Assembly: GCF_016907315.1 (NCBI RefSeq)
Contig: NZ_JAFBBS010000001.1
Coordinates: forward strand, 1,860,001 to 1,924,000
Reading direction: 5' to 3'
Source: Microbacterium esteraromaticum
GTDB taxonomy: Bacteria; Actinomycetota; Actinomycetes; Actinomycetales; Microbacteriaceae
DNA: 64,000 nt
A program made the translations under genes and the position numbers. The notes under the pieces are model-generated. The model worked only from the letters and a program-made list of their open reading frames with translations, did no database searches and was not told the DNA's origin. Positions 33,364 to 42,557 of this stretch are shown piece after piece (positions within the stretch are counted from its first letter, which is position 1; every line of letters starts with the position of its first letter).

Positions 33364-34595
33364 GCGACCTTGTCCTTCCTGAATCGGGTGAGCGCCTCTT
33401 CGGCGACCTTCTGCGCGTCGTAGTCGAACACCGCGCTGCGGCGGAAATCGCGGCCGACGCGGATGTCGGCGTCGCGCTTGTCGAGGTTCTCGAACTCGTA
33501 CTGCGCGTCGAACATCGCCCCCGCGCGGCGAGATCCGTGCTGCAGGATGGCGGTGCGCTGCATGCGCACTGCCGTGTAGCGACGGAACGCCTCGGGGATG
33601 TCGGCCACCGTCTGCGCTGCGGCGAGGAACGTGGCCAGCGCCATGCTGTCTTCTATGGCCTGGTTCACGCCCTGTCCCTGGTGCGGCAGCATCGTGTGCG
33701 CGGCGTCGCCCAGCAGCGCGATCGGGCCGCGCGACCAGTTGGTGAGCGGCTCGTGGTCGAACAGGCCCCACCAGAACGTCTTCTCGATCGAGCTGATGAA
33801 CCGCTGCAGTCGCGGGTCCCACCCGTCGCCGGCGAACTCGGCAGCGAGCTCGCCGACCTCGGCCGAGCCTGACCACGGGCCGTTCAGCGGCCGGTCGCTT
33901 GGTACGCCGGCGACGAAGTTGAACAGCCTGCGCTGCTGCAGGGGATAGCACATGAAGTGCCTGCTGTCGCCCATCCATACCTGGCTGATCATCGGCCAGT
34001 CCTCGGGCAGCCGCGACGCATCGACCACACCTCGGTACACGATGTACCCCGAGTAGACCGGCTCGGGATGCTGCCCTACGGCCCTTCTGACGACGGAGTG
34101 GATGCCGTCGGCGCCGATGATCGCGTCGAACTCCTCGCTCGCGCCGTTCTCGAACTCGACGCGCACAGCATCCGGTCCGTCGGTCGAGGGCACCGTCTCG
34201 ACCGCCGTCAGGCGGTGGCCGAGACGGATGCTCTCGGGGTCGATCTCGCGCGCGAGGATGTCGATGAGGTCGGGGCGGTACATGCCGATGTTGCGGTACT
34301 GCTTCGCGGAGTCCTCCCACGCGGCATCCGTGACCATCTCGCCCATCGCGTTCAGATACACGCCATGGCCGTCGGGTACGGCACCCGCGTCGCGCACGCT
34401 CTCATAGACGCCGAGGCGGTCGAGAACGCGGGCGGCGTTCGGCGCGACGGTGACGCCCGCGCCGACCTCGCCGAGGCGGCCGGCCTGCTCGAACACCGTG
34501 ACCTGAATTCCGGCGATGCGCGTGAGGGCGATGGCGGCCGTGAGGCCGCCCATCCCTCCGCCGATGATCGCGATCCTGGTGCTGTGGGGTGCCAT
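33360..34595 (-). CDS. FAD-dependent aromatic monooxygenase, salicylate/6-hydroxynicotinate hydroxylase-like
   Basis: 411 aa group A flavin monooxygenase. GxGxxG motif IAIIGGGMGGLTAAIALTR, mid-protein DG motif FDAIIGADGIHSVVRRAVG, and C-terminal FAD motif GPIALLGDAAHTMLPHQGQGVNQAIEDS. Enzymes of this layout hydroxylate phenolic or pyridine acids with NAD(P)H and O2. It lies downstream of an MHS transporter on the same strand and overlaps the reductase gene, so uptake and first-step oxidation of an aromatic acid is a reasonable inference; the substrate is unknown. Confidence 0.92.
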   Translation of the reverse strand: MAPHSTRIAIIGGGMGGLTAAIALTRIAGIQVTVFEQAGRLGEVGAGVTVAPNAARVLDRLGVYESVRDAGAVPDGHGVYLNAMGEMVTDAAWEDSAKQYRNIGMYRPDLIDILAREIDPESIRLGHRLTAVETVPSTDGPDAVRVEFENGASEEFDAIIGADGIHSVVRRAVGQHPEPVYSGYIVYRGVVDASRLPEDWPMISQVWMGDSRHFMCYPLQQRRLFNFVAGVPSDRPLNGPWSGSAEVGELAAEFAGDGWDPRLQRFISSIEKTFWWGLFDHEPLTNWSRGPIALLGDAAHTMLPHQGQGVNQAIEDSMALATFLAAAQTVADIPEAFRRYTAVRMQRTAILQHGSRRAGAMFDAQYEFENLDKRDADIRVGRDFRRSAVFDYDAQKVAEEALTRFRKDKVA

Positions 34596-34637
34596 GCGGG
34601 TCTCTCCTTGTGCTCAGTCGGTCTGCGTGGGGCGCTG

Positions 34638-36014
34638 TCAGCGCACTCCGGCCAGGTCGGCGGTGTTCTTCGGCTCGAAGACGGTCGCTCCGGTCGCCTG
34701 CTCGGCCGCGTTGCCTGAGCCGAGGTCGATGCCGCTGCGGTCGCGCAGGCACAGGGTCGCGCCGGCGCCAAGCAGAGTGGCGAAGAGCAGATACGACGAC
34801 ACGGCGACGGTGGTGCCGGTGGCATCGAGCAGCATCTGCGCGATCATCGGGGCGAACGCGCCGCCCAGCACCGCGCCGAGAGCGTAGGTGATCGAGACGC
34901 CGGAGAAGCGGATGGATGCGGGGAAGATCTCGGCGTACCAGGCCGCCAGCGGGCCGTAGGTGAGGCCCAGACCGGTCGAGATCAGCAGCAGGGCGGTGTA
35001 GAGGCCCACCAGACCGCCGGCGTCGACGAGCCAGAAGACGGGGAACACCACGGCGGCCTGCAGCGCGAAGCCGATGAGGAAGGTGCTGCGGCGGCCGATC
35101 ACGTCGGACAGGTAGCCGGCGAACAGCGTCGAGAAGAACCAGACGGCGGCGGCGAAGACCGCGGCGACGAGCACGTCGGTGCGAGCGAGATCCTGCACGC
35201 TGATCGCATAGTTGTTGAGGAAGCCGCCGGTGGTCATGTAGCCGAGGGTGCCGTTGCCGACGAAGACGAAGGCGGCGAGCAGTACCAGCTGCCAGTGGCG
35301 GCGGAACAGGGTGATGATCGGCAGGCTGGCCTGCTTGCCCCGTTCGGCGATCTCGGCGAAGACCGGGCTCTCGTCGACCGACCGGCGCATCACGAAGCCG
35401 ACGACGATCAGCACGATGCTGAGCAGGAACGGCACGCGCCAGCCCCACTCGAGGTAGGCGGCGCCGGGCGAGACGACACCGGTCATCAGCGCGGTCACGC
35501 CCGAGGCGAGCATGAAGCCGAGAGGGACACCGAGCTGCGGCCACGATCCCGCGCGGCCGCGGTGGTTCGCGGGCGCGTGCTCGACGGCCATCAGCACCGC
35601 GCCGCCCCATTCGCCGCCGGCCGAGAGGCCCTGCAGGATGCGCAGGATCAGCAGCATGATCGGGGCGGCGATGCCGACCTGCGCGTAGGTCGGCAGCACG
35701 CCGATCAGCGTGGTGGCGCCGCCCATGAGCACCAGAGTCGCGACGAGCATCGCGCGACGGCCGATGACGTCACCGTAGTGGCCGGCGAGGAAGGCGCCGA
35801 GCGGACGGAAGAGGAACGAGATGCCCACGGTCGCGAACGAGAACAGCAGGCCGAGGCCCTTGCCGGCGGGTTCGAAGAAGAGCTGGGCGAAGACGAGCGC
35901 TGCGCTCGTCGCGTAGATGAAGAAGTCGTACCACTCGATCGTGGTGCCGACGATGGTGGCGAAGGCGATCCGGCGCTGTGATGCCGGAGTGCCCGTGGCG
36001 GGTGAGGAGGTCAT
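34638..36014 (-). CDS. MFS transporter, MHS (shikimate/aromatic acid-type) family
   Basis: 458 aa, 12 helices. Signatures: IVGTTIEWYDFFIYATSAALVF, FLFRPLGAFLAGHYGDVIGRRAML, RILQGLSAGGEWGGAVLMAVEHAP and LFAGYLSDVIGRRSTFLIG, all typical of the metabolite:H+ symporter family. Start ATG at 36014 with TCAGGAAA upstream; the open frame extends to 36074 without a better site. First gene of a transporter-monooxygenase-reductase operon, divergent from a LysR regulator. Confidence 0.92.
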   Translation of the reverse strand: MTSSPATGTPASQRRIAFATIVGTTIEWYDFFIYATSAALVFAQLFFEPAGKGLGLLFSFATVGISFLFRPLGAFLAGHYGDVIGRRAMLVATLVLMGGATTLIGVLPTYAQVGIAAPIMLLILRILQGLSAGGEWGGAVLMAVEHAPANHRGRAGSWPQLGVPLGFMLASGVTALMTGVVSPGAAYLEWGWRVPFLLSIVLIVVGFVMRRSVDESPVFAEIAERGKQASLPIITLFRRHWQLVLLAAFVFVGNGTLGYMTTGGFLNNYAISVQDLARTDVLVAAVFAAAVWFFSTLFAGYLSDVIGRRSTFLIGFALQAAVVFPVFWLVDAGGLVGLYTALLLISTGLGLTYGPLAAWYAEIFPASIRFSGVSITYALGAVLGGAFAPMIAQMLLDATGTTVAVSSYLLFATLLGAGATLCLRDRSGIDLGSGNAAEQATGATVFEPKNTADLAGVR

Positions 36015-36105
36015 CGAATTTCCTGACGTCGTTGTCTGCCCTCGATGACGAGGGTCGGGAAGGGTTTTGCCCATGCTCCCGCGGTTGCCACTGCGTGTAA
36101 ATCAC

Positions 36106-36121
36106 AGTTATTCAAGGAACT
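36106..36121. promoter_or_regulatory. LysR-type operator candidate
   Basis: AGTTATTCAAGGAACT, with AGTT/AACT ends in inverted orientation and a T-N11-A pattern inside, in the A/T-rich gap between the divergent MHS transporter and LysR genes. The position 20 bp before the LysR start fits autorepression and control of the transporter operon. Confidence 0.45.
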
Positions 36122-36141
36122 AATTCGGCTAGACTGAAGAT

Positions 36142-37068
36142 ATGGTCGACGTCAGCCTGCGGCAGCTCGAACTCTTCGCCGCTCTGCCCAACTTCCCGAC
36201 TCTCAGCGCGGCGGCCGCCGACCTGCACATCTCCGAGTCGGCGCTGTCGCAGGCGATCACGGGCCTCGAGAAGGCCGTCGGCGAGCAGCTCTGCGTGCGG
36301 CGCAAGGCCCGGGGGCTGACACTGACACCGGCCGGTGTGCAGTTCGCCAAGCGAGCGAGGCAGATCGTCGCAGACACGAATGAGCTCGTGCTGGCCGCCG
36401 GCGACGGCGACGAGCTGCGGGGGCCGGTGAAACTCGGATGCTATGACAGCTTCGCCACGAGTGTCGTGCCCGAGCTGCTCGAGGGGTTCCCCAAGCGGCA
36501 CCCGGGTGTGCACATCGAGATCATGGTCGGCACCAACGAGGAGCTGCTGTCGGCGCTCGAGGCGGGCAGGCTCGACGTCGCGCTGGTCTACAACGTGTCG
36601 CTGCCGCTCGGCTACAGCCGCCGCAAGATCTACGCGACCGAGCTCGAGGCGTACCTGCACCCCGATCACCCGCTGGCCTCTGCCGAGTCGGTCGACCTCG
36701 CCGACCTCGCGGATGAGCCGTTCATCCAGTACGACGCGACTCCCGGTGTCCGCAACGTGACCGACGCGTTCACGGCCCGCGGTCTCTCGCCGCGGGTCGA
36801 GGCCCGAGTGGCGCAGATCGGCCTCGTCGAGGCCCTCGTCGGTCGTGGGCTCGGCTACGGGCTTCTGATGTCGCGGCCGAACACCCTGCCGGTGAGCGTC
36901 GAGGGGCTGCCTGTGGTCATCCGGCCGTTCGACCCGCCGGTCACCGTCTCGCACGTCGTGGGGATCTGGCCGGAGGACATGCAGCTCACGCCTCGCGCGT
37001 CAGCCCTTCTCGACTTCGCCATCGAGAGGCTGGGCGGCTACGGCCGGGCCGACGTGAGCGCGCCGTAG
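36142..37068 (+). CDS. LysR-family transcriptional regulator
   Basis: 308 aa. N-terminal winged helix: LRQLELFAALPNFPTLSAAAADLHISESALSQAITGLEKAVGEQLCVRRKARGLTLTPAG in LysR register, then the periplasmic-binding-like effector domain (VKLGCYDSFATSVVPELLEGF onward). Residues LGCYDSFA and GYGLLMSRP are typical of the subfamily near CbbR/CysB-type aromatic regulators. Divergent from the transporter-monooxygenase operon, which it most likely controls. Confidence 0.93.
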   Translation: MVDVSLRQLELFAALPNFPTLSAAAADLHISESALSQAITGLEKAVGEQLCVRRKARGLTLTPAGVQFAKRARQIVADTNELVLAAGDGDELRGPVKLGCYDSFATSVVPELLEGFPKRHPGVHIEIMVGTNEELLSALEAGRLDVALVYNVSLPLGYSRRKIYATELEAYLHPDHPLASAESVDLADLADEPFIQYDATPGVRNVTDAFTARGLSPRVEARVAQIGLVEALVGRGLGYGLLMSRPNTLPVSVEGLPVVIRPFDPPVTVSHVVGIWPEDMQLTPRASALLDFAIERLGGYGRADVSAP

Positions 37069-37088
37069 CGGCGGCGTCCGCCCCGCAC

Positions 37089-37427
37089 TCACTTCTTCTC
37101 GGCGCACGGCACACAGAGCCGGGCGAAGGGGCGCACCTCCAGCCGGCCTTCCGGGATCGGCCTTCCGCAGCTCGCGCAGATGCCGTAGTCACCGGCATCC
37201 CACCGTGACAGCGCATCGTCATACTGCCGCACCTCGTCTGCCGCCGCGTCGGCCAGGGCCGACAGACGCGACCACTCCGACGACAGCGTGACGCCCTCTG
37301 GGTCGTGCTCGTCGTCATCGTTCGACCCCTGGCGGTCGTGCACGAGATCGGCGAGGGCGGATGCCGCATGCTCGGCGCGCGCGACGGCATCGGCTCTCTG
37401 CTCGGCGAGCACGTCACGACTGATCAT
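37089..37427 (-). CDS. TraR/DksA C4-type zinc finger protein
   Basis: 112 aa. An N-terminal helical coiled-coil half (AEQRADAVARAEHAASALADLV) is followed by the C4 zinc finger GICASCGRPIPEGRLEVRPFARLCVPCAEKK, a C-x2-C-x17-C-x2-C arrangement. DksA-like proteins enter the RNA polymerase secondary channel; short actinobacterial members are general regulators of uncertain target. Monocistronic, convergent with LysR. Confidence 0.9.
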   Translation of the reverse strand: MISRDVLAEQRADAVARAEHAASALADLVHDRQGSNDDDEHDPEGVTLSSEWSRLSALADAAADEVRQYDDALSRWDAGDYGICASCGRPIPEGRLEVRPFARLCVPCAEKK

Positions 37428-37524
37428 CCCGACACCCTAGTGCTCGACGGGTGAGGGGGCACGGGGGTTGCCAGGCCCTCCGAGGGTGCGTGACGATGGA
37501 GACGCCGAATCGACGGGAGACATG

Positions 37525-38604
37525 ATGCAGCTGGGAATGATCGGACTCGGACGAATGGGCGCCAACATCGTGCGCCGTCTGATGCGCGACGGGCACGAAT
37601 GCGTCGGCTACGACGTGAATCAGGAGGCGGTCGAGGCGATCGCCGCCGACGGGGCGGTCGGCGCGACCGACCTGCAGGACTTCGTCTCGAAGCTGCAGAC
37701 TCCCCGCGTGATCTGGCTGATGGTGCCCGCGGGCCTCACCGGCAGGATCGTCGACCAGGTCGCCGATCTGCTCGACGAGGGCGACATCATCATCGACGGC
37801 GGAAACTCGAACTATCGCGACGACGTGCGCCGCGCGGCGGCGATGCGCGAGCGGGGCATCGAGTACGTCGATGCCGGAACGAGCGGCGGCGTGTTCGGAC
37901 TCGAGCGCGGGTACTGCCTCATGGTCGGCGGATCGGATGCCGCCGTGCAGCACATCGAGCCTCTGCTGAAGACCATCGCTCCGGGCGTCGGCGAGATCGA
38001 GCGCACCCCCGGTCGCACCGGCGAACTGGCTCCGGAGGAGCAGGGGTACCTGCACTGCGGCCCTGCCGGTGCCGGCCATTTCGTGAAGATGGTGCACAAC
38101 GGCATCGAGTACGGCATCATGGCCGCGATCGCCGAGGGGCTCAACCTGCTCGAGAACGCCGATGCCGGCGTGCGCGAGGCCGAGCATTCGGCCGAGGTCG
38201 CGCCTCTCGAAGAGCCGGAGTTCTACCAGTTCCCGATCGACACCTCGAAGGTCACCGAGCTGTGGCGCCGCGGATCGGTGATCTCGTCGTGGCTGCTCGA
38301 CCTGACCGCGACGGCGCTCAATGAGAACCCGACCCTCGACGGCCTCGCCGGCCGCGTCTCGGATTCGGGCGAGGGCCGCTGGACGGTCAAGGCCGCGGTC
38401 GATGTGGGCGTGCCCGTTCCCGTGCTCGCCGCGTCGCTGTTCGAGCGGTTCGCGTCGCGCGATGAAGACAAGTTCGCCAATCAGGTGCTGTCGGCGATGC
38501 GCCTGCAGTTCGGCGGGCACAAGGAGCTGCCGGCCGGTGACGTTCTCGAGGCCGGCGGTCGCAAGTCCGAGTCGAGCGACCGGGGCCAGTCCGACACCGC
38601 CTGA
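37525..38604 (+). CDS. gnd: 6-phosphogluconate dehydrogenase, decarboxylating (short Gnd type)
   Basis: 359 aa. Converts 6-phosphogluconate to ribulose 5-phosphate with NAD(P). N-terminal motif LGMIGLGRMGANIVRRLMRDGHECVGYDVN, the substrate motif DAGTSGGVFGLERGYCLMVGG, and catalytic GAGHFVKMVHNGIEYG with Lys and Asn. It belongs to the shorter, GndA/YqeC-like class rather than the 470-residue type. Two ATGs lie 3 nt apart; GGGAGA favours the second. Convergent with the VOC gene at 6 nt distance. Confidence 0.92.
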   Translation: MQLGMIGLGRMGANIVRRLMRDGHECVGYDVNQEAVEAIAADGAVGATDLQDFVSKLQTPRVIWLMVPAGLTGRIVDQVADLLDEGDIIIDGGNSNYRDDVRRAAAMRERGIEYVDAGTSGGVFGLERGYCLMVGGSDAAVQHIEPLLKTIAPGVGEIERTPGRTGELAPEEQGYLHCGPAGAGHFVKMVHNGIEYGIMAAIAEGLNLLENADAGVREAEHSAEVAPLEEPEFYQFPIDTSKVTELWRRGSVISSWLLDLTATALNENPTLDGLAGRVSDSGEGRWTVKAAVDVGVPVPVLAASLFERFASRDEDKFANQVLSAMRLQFGGHKELPAGDVLEAGGRKSESSDRGQSDTA

Positions 38605-38610
38605 CGGATC

Positions 38611-39048
38611 TCACCTGCCGGTGAGGTCTTCGGCGAGCATGACGAGGATGCCGCTCGGCCCGCGCAGGTAGGTGAGCCGGTAGATGCCCTGGTAGTCGGC
38701 GACGCCGCGCAGCGGATGGCATCCATGCTGCGCGGCGATCGCCAGCGCCTGGTCGAGATCGTCGACCTGGAACGCGACCCGGTGCATCCCGATCTCGTTC
38801 GGCAGCGTCGGAGCCGTCTCGATCGCGTCTGGATGCACGTACTCGAACAGCTCGATCCGGCCGCCGCCATCGGGCGTCTGCAGCATGGCGATCTTCGCGT
38901 GATTGCCGTCGAGCCCGACGGCCGTGTCGGCCCAGTCGCCGCTGACCTCGTCTCGGCCGACGACCGCGAGGCCGAGCGCGGTGAAGAACGACACGGCCGC
39001 GTCGAGGTCGCGCACGGCGATGCCGACGTTCTCGAAGCGGATGGTCAT
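38611..39048 (-). CDS. VOC (glyoxalase/bleomycin resistance) family protein
   Basis: 145 aa with the paired beta-alpha-beta-beta-beta units of the vicinal oxygen chelate fold: FENVGIAVRDLDAAVSFFTALGLAVVGRDE and HRVAFQVDDLDQALAIAAQHGCHPLRGV, ending with YLRGPSGILVMLAEDL. Candidate metal ligands are Glu in IELFEYV, the conserved His in GMHRVAF and the terminal Glu. Specific substrate unknown; close in layout to methylmalonyl-CoA epimerase-like members. Confidence 0.88.
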   Translation of the reverse strand: MTIRFENVGIAVRDLDAAVSFFTALGLAVVGRDEVSGDWADTAVGLDGNHAKIAMLQTPDGGGRIELFEYVHPDAIETAPTLPNEIGMHRVAFQVDDLDQALAIAAQHGCHPLRGVADYQGIYRLTYLRGPSGILVMLAEDLTGR

Positions 39049-39112
39049 GCCCGGGATGCTACTCCCCGGCGCCGCGACGGGTCAGTGGATGCTCATCATC
39101 GGCGATGACCGC

Positions 39113-39310
39113 TCAGAGGTCGTCGCCGTCGCCTTCCTCTTCGGCGAGGTGCTCGCGCACGGCCTCGTCGTCGACCTGCGCCGGCGGCGTGCTCTGAAGG
39201 TAGGCGCGGTCGTCGTTGGGGTCGCCGGTGCCGTCGTCCAGGCCGTTCACGAGCAGCTCCTGCTCGTCGTTCTGGTTCTGGTCGTCGCTCTGGGGTGTGC
39301 TGTCGCTCAT
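39113..39310 (-). CDS. Small acidic protein of unknown function
   Basis: 65 aa, not recognised. Very acidic and Gln/Asn-rich (SDDQNQNDEQELLVNG; DDEAVREHLAEEEGDGDDL) with no hydrophobic segment or cysteine, so probably disordered. The start ATG at 39310 is set by GAAGGAGT; an in-frame codon at 39340 is the alternative. Codon usage is normal for the window. It stands alone between the VOC and amidohydrolase genes. Confidence 0.65.
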   Translation of the reverse strand: MSDSTPQSDDQNQNDEQELLVNGLDDGTGDPNDDRAYLQSTPPAQVDDEAVREHLAEEEGDGDDL

Positions 39311-39410
39311 CGCTGACTCCTTCGGTCGGTGTGCATCCACCCTCGACGAGTCCGAGCAGGGTGAGGAGAGGGTTGACAGCCACGCACGCGCGTCGAGAGC
39401 ACCCCCGGCG

Positions 39411-41036
39411 TCACCCGTGCGTGAGCGCTCCGTCGATCAGGGTCAGCAGCACCTGAGCTCCCATGAGCTCTTCCGGCGTCACGTCGAGCGGATCGCGGTC
39501 GACCACGACGAGGTCTGCCGGCGCTCCGACCGTCAGCGCTCCGCCGGGCGACCCGATCGCCCGATGCGCGTGGGTGGTGTATCCCTCGAGAGCCTCGCGG
39601 GCGGTGAGCGCCTGGTCGAGTCGCACGGGGGCCGAACCCGGATGCGCGACCGAGGTGCGCGCCTGGGCATCGGCCATGATCTCCCACGGGTCGAACGCCG
39701 CGACCGGCCAGTCCGACCCCAGCGCCAGCACAGCTCCGCTGCGGCGCACGTCGCCGGTGCGCCATGCCCGCTCGGCGCGGGTGCGTCCGAGACGCCGCGA
39801 CCAGTCGTCGCCGCCGTCGGGGCGCACGTGATGGGTGCAGTGGGTGGGCTGCATGCTGGCGGCGATGCCGCTGCGGCCGATGAGGTCGATCACGTCGTCC
39901 TCGACCGACTCGAGGTGCTCGATCCGATGCTGAGGACCGTCCGCCGGCAGGGCCGCGAGCGTCTCGGCGACGAATCGGATGCCGCGCTCGCCGATCGCAT
40001 GCGTCGCCGTCGGCACGCCGCGCTCGTGGAAGAGCCGGATCCGTGAGGCGTACTCTTCGGCATCCGGCCACACCGATGCCAGACCCTCGCCGGCGGTGTC
40101 CGGCGTCGCCAGCCAGGCCGTGCCGCCCTCGACCGTCCCGTCGATGAACAGCTTCACGCCCTCCACGCGAAAGCGGCGGCCGCCGCGGCCCTGCATCGCG
40201 ATGAGCGCGTCGATCTCGTCATCGGTCATGCCCGGTTCGCACCACGGCGATATCCGCAGCCGCACGGGAAGGTCGCCGTCGCGCTCGAGGGCGTCGAGCA
40301 GATCGAGCGCGTCGGGGTCCTTCAGGTCCATCACGTGCGTCGCGGTGATGCCGTGGGCGGCCATTCCGCTCAGCAGCGCATGCAGTCTCTGCAGCCGGTC
40401 CTCGCGGGTGTCGGCCGGCAGCACGCTCTCGACCAGCTCCATGGCGGGGAACTCGATCAGGTGACCCGTGAGCCTGCCCTGATCGTCGCCGGCCACGGCG
40501 GAGCCGTCGGGATTCGCCTGCGGCTGCGTGACGCCTGCGCGTGCGAGCGCGGCCGACGAGGCGATGCCGGAGTGCGCGTCGAACATCTTGATGTAGGCCG
40601 GCCTGTCGGCGCCGAGCACGGCGTGCAGAGCGTCGTTGCTGATCGGCCGCCCCTCGAACGCGGTGGGGTCGAGCCCCCAGGCCAGAAACCACTCGGCGTC
40701 CGCCTGCTCGTCGCGGCCGCGTTCCAGGGCAGCGACGAGCTCGTGGTGATCGTGAACGCCGACCAGGGAGAGTCCGCGGACGATCCCCAGGCTGTAGATC
40801 GGATGCGTGTGCGCGTCGACCAGGCCGGGGATGATCGTGGCATCCGGATGCTCGCGCACCTCGGTCCCCTCGCCGGCGAGCTGCATGATCGCCTCTCGCG
40901 AGCCGATCGCGGCGATGCGGCCGTCGGCGATTGCGACGGCCTCAGCGGCTGTGCGAGCGCTGCCGGTTTCGGAGGCTGAGGCGCCGGCGAGCGCGTGCAC
41001 GCGACCGGCGATGACGATGGTGTCCGGGGCCGTCAT
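39411..41036 (-). CDS. Amidohydrolase, YtcJ-like (PF07969)
   Basis: 541 aa metal-dependent hydrolase. Metal and catalytic residues are all present: IIPGLVDAHTHPIY (HxH), GVKLFIDGTVEGGTAWL (the Lys that is carboxylated), PTATHAIGERG (His), HRIEHLE (His) and AVLALGSDWPVAAFDP (Asp). Substrates of this group are formamide- or N-acyl-type compounds and mostly unknown. Start is coupled to the stop of the APC transporter gene (2-nt gap), with GGAG inside the end of that gene, so import and hydrolysis are linked. Confidence 0.9.
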   Translation of the reverse strand: MTAPDTIVIAGRVHALAGASASETGSARTAAEAVAIADGRIAAIGSREAIMQLAGEGTEVREHPDATIIPGLVDAHTHPIYSLGIVRGLSLVGVHDHHELVAALERGRDEQADAEWFLAWGLDPTAFEGRPISNDALHAVLGADRPAYIKMFDAHSGIASSAALARAGVTQPQANPDGSAVAGDDQGRLTGHLIEFPAMELVESVLPADTREDRLQRLHALLSGMAAHGITATHVMDLKDPDALDLLDALERDGDLPVRLRISPWCEPGMTDDEIDALIAMQGRGGRRFRVEGVKLFIDGTVEGGTAWLATPDTAGEGLASVWPDAEEYASRIRLFHERGVPTATHAIGERGIRFVAETLAALPADGPQHRIEHLESVEDDVIDLIGRSGIAASMQPTHCTHHVRPDGGDDWSRRLGRTRAERAWRTGDVRRSGAVLALGSDWPVAAFDPWEIMADAQARTSVAHPGSAPVRLDQALTAREALEGYTTHAHRAIGSPGGALTVGAPADLVVVDRDPLDVTPEELMGAQVLLTLIDGALTHG

Positions 41037-41038
41037 GC

Positions 41039-42412
41039 TCACTCCGTCAGGTCGAGGGTCGGGGTCGGTCGGCGGAAGAACCGCGTGACGATCATCAGGA
41101 CGACGACGCCGACGGCCAGCCACGACAGTCCGATCGCGAAGCTCGCGCCGGTGAGGTTCGTCCAGAGCCAGACCGTCAGCGCGAAGCCGATGCCGGGAAG
41201 GATGAGATTGTTCACGAGGTCCCAGCCGCTGCGCTCGCCGCGGTCGAAGAAGTGATGCTTGATGACCGACAGGTTGACGCACGAGAACGCGATGAGCGCG
41301 CCGAAGCTGATCATGTTCGAGACCGTCAGCAGATCGGCGACCAGCGACAGCAGGGAGACGGCCGACACCAGCAGGATCGGGATCGTCGGGGTGCCGAAGC
41401 GCGTGCTCAGGCGGCCGAAGATCCGGCGGGGCAGCACGCCGTCGCGGCCCATGGCGAACAGGATGCGGGATACGGATGCTTGAGACGTGAGCGCCGATCC
41501 GACGCTTCCGGCGATGAAGCCCGCGATGAACAGGGCGGAGAGCCACTGCTGACCGAGGGAGGCGACGACTTCGATGCTCGCGGTGTCTGCCGACGAGAAC
41601 TCGTTGGAGGGGAAGGCGACCTGCGACAGGTAGGTGAGCAGGATGAAGAGCAGGCCGGCGCCGATGGTGACGATCATGATCGCGCGGGGCACCGAGCGGC
41701 GGGAGTCCTTCGCCTCTTCCGCCAGCGTCGACACCGAGTCGAACCCGAGGAACGACAGGCAGAGGATCGCGGCACCCTGGAACAGAGGAAGGATGCCGTC
41801 GACCGTGCCGTCGCCGGTGAAGGGGACGAGCGGGTCGACGCCCTGCCCGGCCGCTGCGCCGATGGCCAGTGCCGCGAAGGCGACGATGAACACGGTCTGC
41901 ACCGCGATGACGACGAAGTTGGCGCGCGCGACCGAGACGATGCCGACGATGTTCAGCACCGTGACGAGGGCGATCGCGATGAGGATCCACACGGAGCCGG
42001 GCACGGCGGGGAATGTGTCGCTCAGGTAGAGCCCGATGATGAGGTAGTTGATCATCGGCAGGAACAGGTAATCGAGCAGCAGCGCCCACCCGGCGAGGAA
42101 GCCGACCGCGCCGCCGAAGCTCTGCTGGGTGTAGATGTACGCCGAGCCAGCGTACGGGTAGGCGATCGACATGCGGGCGTACGAGCGCGCGGTGAAGATC
42201 ATCGCGACGAGGGTGACGACGTATGCAGCCGGCACCCGGCCGCCGGTGAGCTGGGTCACGATGCCGTAGGTGGTGAACGCGGTGAGCGGCACCATGTAGA
42301 CGAGTCCGAACAGCACGAGCGACGGAACACCGAGGACGCGCTTGAAGCGGCCCTTGGTGACCTGCGCGGTCAGTTCAGTGGGTGGGATCTGGTTCTCGGG
42401 GGCGTGAGACAC
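41039..42412 (-). CDS. APC family amino acid/polyamine permease
   Basis: 457 aa, 12 hydrophobic segments. Helix 1 begins GVPSLVLFGLVYMVPLTAFTTYGIV; the APC feature ARSYARMSIAYPYAGSAYIYTQQSFGG and the loop ILCLSFLGFDSVSTLAEEAKDSRRSVPRAI are clear. I place the start at GTG 42412, which has GCAGGAGCA 5 nt upstream, rather than at the ATG 42442 or the far upstream codon. Member of the yeaN/ycjJ-like putrescine and amino acid importers. Operon with the amidohydrolase; a LacI regulator gene lies directly upstream. Confidence 0.88.
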   Translation of the reverse strand: MSHAPENQIPPTELTAQVTKGRFKRVLGVPSLVLFGLVYMVPLTAFTTYGIVTQLTGGRVPAAYVVTLVAMIFTARSYARMSIAYPYAGSAYIYTQQSFGGAVGFLAGWALLLDYLFLPMINYLIIGLYLSDTFPAVPGSVWILIAIALVTVLNIVGIVSVARANFVVIAVQTVFIVAFAALAIGAAAGQGVDPLVPFTGDGTVDGILPLFQGAAILCLSFLGFDSVSTLAEEAKDSRRSVPRAIMIVTIGAGLLFILLTYLSQVAFPSNEFSSADTASIEVVASLGQQWLSALFIAGFIAGSVGSALTSQASVSRILFAMGRDGVLPRRIFGRLSTRFGTPTIPILLVSAVSLLSLVADLLTVSNMISFGALIAFSCVNLSVIKHHFFDRGERSGWDLVNNLILPGIGFALTVWLWTNLTGASFAIGLSWLAVGVVVLMIVTRFFRRPTPTLDLTE

Positions 42413-42506
42413 GGGTGCTCCTGCTTCGCGGGTCGACGTCATCGTCGCCGTCGGAGCGTCGGCCGAGGGGCGTCCGACGCTCCGACGAACGGAGACAGCG
42501 TAGCAA

Positions 42507-42514
42507 TATCGATA
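42507..42514. promoter_or_regulatory. LacI-type operator candidate upstream of the APC transporter
   Basis: TATCGATA in the context GCAATATCGATAAAGC, a palindrome centred on CG in an A/T-richer stretch, between the LacI-type gene and the transporter gene. Position is right for control of the transporter-amidohydrolase operon. Confidence 0.4.
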
Positions 42515-42557
42515 AAGCAGAACAAGCACGAGTCGTCACTATGACGGTGAGGTGCTT